A stretch of DNA of 64,000 bases from Chryseomicrobium sp. FSL W7-1435 (GTDB lineage: Bacteria; Bacillota; Bacilli; Bacillales_A; Planococcaceae), in the NCBI RefSeq assembly GCF_038595005.1, contig NZ_CP151997.1:1240001-1304000 (forward strand), in the 5' to 3' direction. Of this stretch, positions 55,525 through 64,000 are shown piece by piece. Position 1 is the stretch's first letter; every line of letters begins with the position of its first letter. The translations under genes were made by a program, and so were the position numbers. Under the pieces are notes generated by a model. The model was not told the origin of the DNA. It made no database searches and worked only from the letters and a program-made list of their open reading frames with translations.

Positions 55525-55525
55525 A

Positions 55526-55566
55526 AAAAAACACACAATGCGTTATTTCGCATCGTGTGTTTTTAA
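55526..55566. terminator. Bidirectional terminator after yugJ
   Basis: ACACACAATGCG / CGCATCGTGTGT stem with loop TTATTT, A-run left and T-run right; the opposing CDF gene ends in its right arm. Confidence 0.88.
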
Positions 55567-56493
55567 TGTTGTAGGAGGTTCTTTGTGGTGCTTCCAAGAC
55601 TTCACGCCGTCATCTTCATCAAACGAAATAACAACGTCTGTCACACCCGGCTGACTTAAGAGAAGTTTTGAAAGATCTTCTTGAATATCATCGATTTTAT
55701 CAAATGTAAGAGTGCGATCGATTTCAAGTAGTGTTTCAACGTGCAAATATTCGCCTTCTTTAACAACTTCAAGTGTTTTGATGTCTTTAATCTTTGGATT
55801 GTCAGAAATTAAATAAGCAATATGATTTAGCATTTGCTCATCAGTTTCTCCAATGACTCCACGTGCATTTTCTAAGAAAACACGTACTACTACATAGAAC
55901 ATCATGAGTCCGATAAGAATGGAGACCATACCTTCGATTGCCAGAAAATCAGTAAAGTACGCGATGATTACTGCAAGAGCAGCTAATAAGTTACCAACTG
56001 TAGCCACGATGTCTTCCATGAAAACAAGTTTAGTTGCAGGCTTCGCTCTGTTTAAGTTTGCGAAACTTTTAGTAAGTGGCGCCCAAAATCCGCCTGTAAC
56101 GTGTGCTTCATGTAATACTTCTTTACCTGCCTTGTAGAGGACAAACATCTCTAATAGAAATGCTACCAATAGTACAACAAGGACAATGACTATCCCGCCA
56201 GACTCAGTTGGGTGTAAAATATGGTGCCAACCTTCCTTGATAGTCTCATATGCAAGTATTCCTACTATAAGAATTGCACCTAATACGACAAGATTGACTA
56301 ACCGGCCAAATCCATTGGGAAATCGTGGGGTAGGCGCCTTTTTAGAAAGGGCCGAACCGATGAATACAAAAAATTGATTGGCAGCGTCTCCAAATGAGTG
56401 CATCATTTCTGCGAACATGGCCACATTACCTGTAAGTAAAAATGCGCCACCTTTCATAAATGCTATAAACGTGTTTACTACTGCGGCCATCAA
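55543..56493 (-). CDS. Cation diffusion facilitator transporter, possibly N-terminally damaged
   Basis: A 316-residue CDF-family protein. NVAMFAEMMHSFGDAANQFFVF contains the TM2 metal-site HxxxD; LVFMEDIVATVGNLLA is the TM5 site (ED in place of HxxxD). The C-terminal cytoplasmic domain follows. It would export Zn2+, Mn2+ or Fe2+. The ATG at 56493 has no ribosome site. Upstream, codons for ESEFSGLLKGGNKPSL continue the family N-terminus, and an AGGAGG site with TTG lies 5' to them but in another frame: two bases are missing in a GA tract. It may be a frameshift or sequencing error. Confidence 0.75.
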   Translation of the reverse strand: MMAAVVNTFIAFMKGGAFLLTGNVAMFAEMMHSFGDAANQFFVFIGSALSKKAPTPRFPNGFGRLVNLVVLGAILIVGILAYETIKEGWHHILHPTESGGIVIVLVVLLVAFLLEMFVLYKAGKEVLHEAHVTGGFWAPLTKSFANLNRAKPATKLVFMEDIVATVGNLLAALAVIIAYFTDFLAIEGMVSILIGLMMFYVVVRVFLENARGVIGETDEQMLNHIAYLISDNPKIKDIKTLEVVKEGEYLHVETLLEIDRTLTFDKIDDIQEDLSKLLLSQPGVTDVVISFDEDDGVKSWKHHKEPPTTLKTHDAK

Positions 56494-56550
56494 GGAAGGC
56501 TTGTTACCGCCTTTTAATAACCCTGAAAATTCACTCTCTCAACTTTCCTC

Positions 56551-57261
56551 CTAGTCGATTGCTTCGATTTCCATTGCGATAATATAAGGTTGTTTCTTTA
56601 ATAAATGATAAAACTCATTCGGTTTCACTTTGTTCACCATTGATATACGCAGCTTCAACTCATGTTGTGGTATTAATTCTAGCGAGTGGTCTCGGATTTG
56701 CATATCTTGTATCTTTCCACCTTGTGACTGGATATATTCAATAGCATCATCAATATAATTTGCATCTTTCAGCCAAAGGTGAAGAGATAAATCACGCATA
56801 CGCAATCGCTTAGGTCCAATCTTATTCAAAAGAGGGGGGATGATTTCAATGCCGACTAAAACTACAAACACACTGAATGCCGCTTCTATATAGAAGCCTG
56901 CACCTACGGCGATTCCTATTCCTCCAGCTCCCCAGATCATAGCGGCAGTAGTTAAGCCACTAATACTATCATGGCCTTTTCGTAAAATAACTCCCGCTCC
57001 TAAGAAGCCGATACCACTAACTATTTGTGCAGCCAAACGCAAAGGATCCATTGTAATGTTTACACCGTCTCTACCCTCAGCCATATATGCCGCTTCAATT
57101 GATATGTAGGTGAGTAGGCAGCTGAATGTAGCAATGACTACTGAAGTTTTTAAACCGACTGGTTTCTTCTTTAGTTCCCGTTCTAATCCAATAATTAAAC
57201 TTAAAAGAGCAGCTAAACTTAATTTTATTAGGATCTCGCTGTACTCAACTAGAATTTCCAC
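56551..57261 (-). CDS. MgtC/SapB family membrane protein
   Basis: A 236-residue protein. Five hydrophobic segments and family blocks ALLSLIIGLERELKKKPVGLKT, split here as LLSLIIGLERELKKKPVG and LKTSVVIATFSC, then QIVSGIGFLGAGVILRKG and TTAAMIWGAGGIGIAVGAG, followed by a C-terminal ACT-like cytoplasmic domain of about 85 residues. MgtC proteins modulate Mg2+ homeostasis and ATP synthase or act in macrophage survival; here the role is unknown. GTG start follows AAAAGGAG. The CDF gene lies directly downstream. Confidence 0.9.
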   Translation of the reverse strand: MEILVEYSEILIKLSLAALLSLIIGLERELKKKPVGLKTSVVIATFSCLLTYISIEAAYMAEGRDGVNITMDPLRLAAQIVSGIGFLGAGVILRKGHDSISGLTTAAMIWGAGGIGIAVGAGFYIEAAFSVFVVLVGIEIIPPLLNKIGPKRLRMRDLSLHLWLKDANYIDDAIEYIQSQGGKIQDMQIRDHSLELIPQHELKLRISMVNKVKPNEFYHLLKKQPYIIAMEIEAID

Positions 57262-57435
57262 TTCATCGACTCCTTTTCAATATTCTCTCATATATATATG
57301 AAGTGAAAAAGATAGCAAATGAAATAGTTTACGCTTTTTTAAAATAGGGGTTGCTATTTAAATGAGTACGAGGTATATTATTACTTGTCCTTAAAATAAT
57401 ATCAGTCGCATTGATAAATTATTTTAAAAAAGTGT

Positions 57436-57465
57436 TTGACACTGAATGGGACATCGAGTTATACT
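57436..57465 (+). promoter_or_regulatory. rRNA operon promoter
   Basis: Consensus TTGACA, an 18-base spacer and TATACT. An AT-rich stretch (about 57400-57430) fits an UP element. Transcription would start near 57472, giving a leader of about 220 bases before 16S. Confidence 0.82.
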
Positions 57466-57498
57466 AAGTGAGTCGCCAAAATGAGTGACGCACGAAAT

Positions 57499-57532
57499 GA
57501 ACATTGAAAACTGAACATGCAAGACGTCAAGA
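57499..57532 (+). promoter_or_regulatory. 16S processing stem, 5' strand
   Basis: GAACATTGAAAACTGAAC..GCAAGACGTCAAG pairs with the sequence at 59281-59313 beyond the 16S 3' end. This is the long stalk cut by RNase III to release pre-16S RNA. The leader 57533-57689 also holds a hairpin GTTACTTTT / AAAAGTAAC at about 57634. Confidence 0.8.
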
Positions 57533-57689
57533 TAGAGCGTCACCGCCCCGACCCCTGTTGGGTGTGCGTGACGCAAACACGAACCAAGTCACTTCCTATA
57601 AACGGATGTGGTGGACGTTCAAAAATGGATATCGTTACTTTTTAAAAGTAACAGATGCCAGCAACAAAATGAGCTTATATTAAGTTCTC

Positions 57690-59250
<1,561 letters not shown>

Positions 59251-59280
59251 AATATTTCGGAACAGACCTTTTGGTCTGAG

Positions 59281-59313
59281 ACTTGACGTCTTGCAGTTCA
59301 GTTTTGAATGTTC
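59281..59313 (+). promoter_or_regulatory. 16S processing stem, 3' strand, in the 16S-23S spacer
   Basis: ACTTGACGTCTTGCAGTTCA and the following GTTTTGAATGTTC are the reverse complement of the leader at 57499-57532 with few mismatches. The 16S-23S spacer of about 185 bases contains no tRNA gene. Confidence 0.8.
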
Positions 59314-59432
59314 ATACATTCAGAACCTGTTCTTTGAAAACTGGATAGAACGACATTGATTGTAACAAACACAACGTCAAGCAATTGACGTGTGACCTTA
59401 AGTCTCTTCTTTTTTAGAGGAGCACTAACTTA

Positions 59433-62357
<2,925 letters not shown>

Positions 62358-62415
62358 AAAAAAATCAATGGAGTTCTATCCAGTTTTGAAAGAACAAATT
62401 TTATTGAGAAAACAC

Positions 62416-62443
62416 TTGTATTCGCAGGTGGGTTTGATATAAT
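62416..62443 (+). promoter_or_regulatory. Candidate internal promoter between 23S and 5S
   Basis: TTGTAT, 16 bases and a consensus TATAAT preceded by TGA (extended -10, TGATATAAT). It would start transcription just before 5S and could supply 5S and the tRNA cluster independently. Confidence 0.5.
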
Positions 62444-62473
62444 AAAGCTTGTCTTTCAACATATGAATAGCCA

Positions 62474-62590
62474 GTCTAGTGACGATGGCGAAGAGGTCAC
62501 ACCCGTTCCCATACCGAACACGGAAGTTAAGCTCTTCAGCGCCGATGGTAGTTGGGGGTCTCCCCCTGTGAGAGTAGGACGTCGCTAGGC
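62474..62590 (+). rRNA. 5S ribosomal RNA
   Basis: Contains GAAGAGGTCACACCCGTTCC, CATACCGAACACGGAAGTTA and a terminal helix between GTCTAGTGACG and CGTCGCTAGGC. About 117 nt. Confidence 0.96.
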
Positions 62591-62594
62591 AAAT

Positions 62595-62670
62595 GGAGGA
62601 TTAGCTCAGCTGGGAGAGCACCTGCCTTACAAGCAGGGGGTCGGCGGTTCGATCCCGTCATCCTCCACCA
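62595..62670 (+). tRNA. tRNA-Val(TAC)
   Basis: 76 nt cloverleaf with encoded CCA; anticodon loop CTTACAA. It begins 4 bases after 5S. Confidence 0.97.
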
Positions 62671-62692
62671 TTTTTTATCAAATCAACACCGT

Positions 62693-62768
<76 letters not shown>

Positions 62769-62776
62769 CTTCAAGA

Positions 62777-62852
62777 GAGCCATTAGCTCAGTTGGTAGAG
62801 CATCTGACTTTTAATCAGAGGGTCGAAGGTTCGAGTCCTTCATGGCTCACCA
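62777..62852 (+). tRNA. tRNA-Lys(TTT)
   Basis: 76 nt with encoded CCA; acceptor GAGCCAT; anticodon loop CTTTTAA. Confidence 0.97.
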
Positions 62853-62865
62853 TTTATATGAACAT

Positions 62866-62950
62866 GCGGGTGTGGCGGAACTGGCAGACGCACTAGACTT
62901 AGGATCTAGCGCCGCAAGGCGTGGGGGTTCGACTCCCTTCACCCGCACCA
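62866..62950 (+). tRNA. tRNA-Leu(TAG)
   Basis: 85 nt with a long variable arm and encoded CCA; anticodon loop CTTAGGA. Confidence 0.97.
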
Positions 62951-62974
62951 TTTTCATATAGTATTTCTTGCCAC

Positions 62975-63049
62975 GCGGAAGTAGTTCAGTGGTAGAACAC
63001 CACCTTGCCAAGGTGGGGGTCGCGAGTTCGAACCTCGTCTTCCGCTCCA
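62975..63049 (+). tRNA. tRNA-Gly(GCC)
   Basis: 75 nt ending TCCA; anticodon loop TTGCCAA. Confidence 0.97.
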
Positions 63050-63074
63050 TTATTTTTTTGCCCAAATCACCCTT

Positions 63075-63163
63075 GCCGGGGTGGCGGAACTGGCAGACGC
63101 ACAGGACTTAAAATCCTGCGGTAGGTGACTACCGTACCGGTTCGATTCCGGTCCTCGGCACCA
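63075..63163 (+). tRNA. tRNA-Leu(TAA)
   Basis: 89 nt with long variable arm (GGTAGGTGACTACC) and encoded CCA; anticodon loop CTTAAAA. Confidence 0.97.
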
Positions 63164-63173
63164 CTTATACTAT

Positions 63174-63250
63174 GCGCCCGTAGCTCAATTGGATAGAGTA
63201 CTTGACTACGAATCAAGCGGTTAGAGGTTCGAGTCCTCTCGGGCGCGCCA
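63174..63250 (+). tRNA. tRNA-Arg(ACG)
   Basis: 77 nt with encoded CCA; anticodon loop CTACGAA, A34 expected to become inosine. Confidence 0.97.
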
Positions 63251-63255
63251 TAATA

Positions 63256-63332
63256 CGAGAAGTAGCTCAGCTTGGTAGAGCACTTGGTTTGGGACCAAGG
63301 GGTCGCAGGTTCGAATCCTGTCTTCTCGACCA
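63256..63332 (+). tRNA. tRNA-Pro(TGG)
   Basis: 77 nt with encoded CCA; anticodon loop TTTGGGA. Confidence 0.97.
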
Positions 63333-63344
63333 TTTACCCTTTAA

Positions 63345-63420
63345 GGGGCCTTAGCTCAGCTGGGAGAGCGCCTGCCTTGCACGCAGGAGGTCAGCGGTTC
63401 GATCCCGCTAGGCTCCACCA
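63345..63420 (+). tRNA. tRNA-Ala(TGC)
   Basis: 76 nt with encoded CCA; anticodon loop CTTGCAC; the acceptor stem has one G-T pair. Confidence 0.97.
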
Positions 63421-63440
63421 ATTTCATTTATACTTATCAT

Positions 63441-63514
63441 GGCGGCCTAGCTCAGCTGGCTAGAGCGTACGGTTCATACCCGTGAGGTCGGGGGTTCGAT
63501 CCCCTCGGCCGCCA
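63441..63514 (+). tRNA. tRNA-Met(CAT), elongator
   Basis: 74 nt, acceptor GGCGGCC / GGCCGCC with discriminator A. The 3' CCA is not encoded (TCT follows), unlike all other complete tRNAs here. Anticodon loop TTCATAC; body matches the B. subtilis elongator. Confidence 0.92.
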
Positions 63515-63520
63515 TCTTAA

Positions 63521-63597
63521 GGACCTTTAGCTCAGTTGGTTAGAGCAGACGGCTCATAACCGTCCGGTCGCAGGTTCGAGTCCTGCAAGGTCCACCA
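63521..63597 (+). tRNA. tRNA-Ile2(CAT), lysidine type
   Basis: 77 nt with encoded CCA; anticodon loop CTCATAA. The acceptor GGACCTT and its place between Met and Ser, as in the B. subtilis 21-tRNA cluster, indicate the isoleucine tRNA whose C34 is modified to lysidine. An elongator Met identity cannot be excluded from the anticodon alone. Confidence 0.82.
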
Positions 63598-63615
63598 GTA
63601 TAGTCTTATAACAGC

Positions 63616-63708
63616 GGAGGTATACCCAAGTTCGGCTGAAGGGATCGGTCTTGAAAACCGACAGGCGGGTTAAACCGCGCGGGGGTTCGAATCCCTCTAC
63701 CTCCTCCA
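63616..63708 (+). tRNA. tRNA-Ser(TGA)
   Basis: 93 nt with long variable arm and encoded CCA; anticodon TGA in TCTTGAAAA. Confidence 0.96.
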
Positions 63709-63736
63709 TTTTTATCTAAGAACTTAATAGTATTGT

Positions 63737-63814
<78 letters not shown>

Positions 63815-63816
63815 AA

Positions 63817-63892
63817 GGTCCCGTGGTGTAGCGGTTAACATGCCTGCCTGTCACGCAGGAGATCGCGGGTTCGATTCCCGTCGGGACCGCCA
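63817..63892 (+). tRNA. tRNA-Asp(GTC)
   Basis: 76 nt with encoded CCA; anticodon loop CTGTCAC; 3 bases after tRNA-fMet. Confidence 0.97.
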
Positions 63893-63914
63893 TTTTTTTG
63901 AAAAATACATAATC

Positions 63915-63990
63915 GGCTCAGTAGCTCAGTTGGTAGAGCAAAGGACTGAAAATCCTTGTGTCGGCGGTTCGATTCCGTCCTGAGCCACCA
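63915..63990 (+). tRNA. tRNA-Phe(GAA)
   Basis: 76 nt with encoded CCA; anticodon loop CTGAAAA. Confidence 0.97.
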
Positions 63991-63993
63991 TTT

Positions 63994-64000
63994 GCGGGTG
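63994..64000 (+). tRNA. Possible start of the next tRNA (His by synteny), cut by the window edge
   Basis: Only GCGGGTG remains. In the B. subtilis cluster of the same order the next gene is tRNA-His. Seven bases cannot prove it. Confidence 0.3.

Overview
This window is chromosomal DNA from a low-to-mid GC Gram-positive bacterium of the Bacillales. The 16S gene, the suf order C-D-S-U-B, B. subtilis-type gene neighbourhoods (yunFEDB-lipA-yutD, yutE-yutF-yuzB-yutJ, yuzD/yutI-sufA-yumB, yuiAB-yuiD-pepA, patB-yugE, yugI, yugJ) and a tRNA cluster in the order of the B. subtilis rrnB cluster all point to the Planococcaceae (Planococcus/Chryseomicrobium-like). The genus is an inference from memory of 16S sequences, not from a search.

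Layout. 1-1.9 kb: end of a methionine ABC importer operon (metN end, metI, metQ) and a small unknown ORF. 2-7.3 kb: SUF iron-sulfur assembly operon. 7.3-14.9 kb: yunF-yunE-yunD-yunB, a lysine riboswitch controlling an NhaC-family transporter, lipoyl synthase and yutD. 14.9-15.5 kb: a repeat patch with a long foldback, a 62-bp tandem repeat and a MITE-like inverted repeat. 15.5-23.6 kb: a divergent two-operon accessory cluster inserted between yutD and yutE. It holds a SelD-N-like FAD oxidoreductase and a YnjF-like CDP-alcohol phosphatidyltransferase on one side. On the other are a dithiol FAD oxidoreductase, a DUF1499 protein, a TVP38/DedA protein and a complete YnjBCD-type ABC transporter. 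This is the best candidate for an undescribed system.

23.6-34 kb: housekeeping genes of the yut/yui region, including three NDH-2-like or Fe-S related loci, with a Rex operator over the yutJ promoter. 34-39.8 kb: complete Mrp Na+/H+ antiporter operon mrpABCDEFG on the minus strand. 39.8-40.8 kb: nested dispersed repeats with 125-bp palindromic tandem units. 40.8-48.3 kb: MFS transporter, PatB lyase, small proteins, an NSS transporter, an autoregulated ECF sigma/anti-sigma pair and the S1 protein YugI. 48.3-54.3 kb: another repeat patch, then an arginine/proline catabolic island (a TyrR/RocR-like regulator lacking the sigma-54 contact loop, rocA, rocD, glutamate dehydrogenase). 54.3-57.3 kb: alcohol dehydrogenase, a CDF transporter with a damaged start, and MgtC. 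57.4-64 kb: an rRNA operon (16S, 23S, 5S) followed by 15 complete tRNA genes, running off the right edge.

How the genes work together. Iron-sulfur supply (suf, yutI, sufA) feeds LipA. NADH oxidation (yutJ, yumB) is tied to redox sensing by Rex. The Roc enzymes convert ornithine and proline to glutamate and 2-oxoglutarate. Mrp, NhaC-like, NSS, CDF and MgtC proteins handle ions and solutes.
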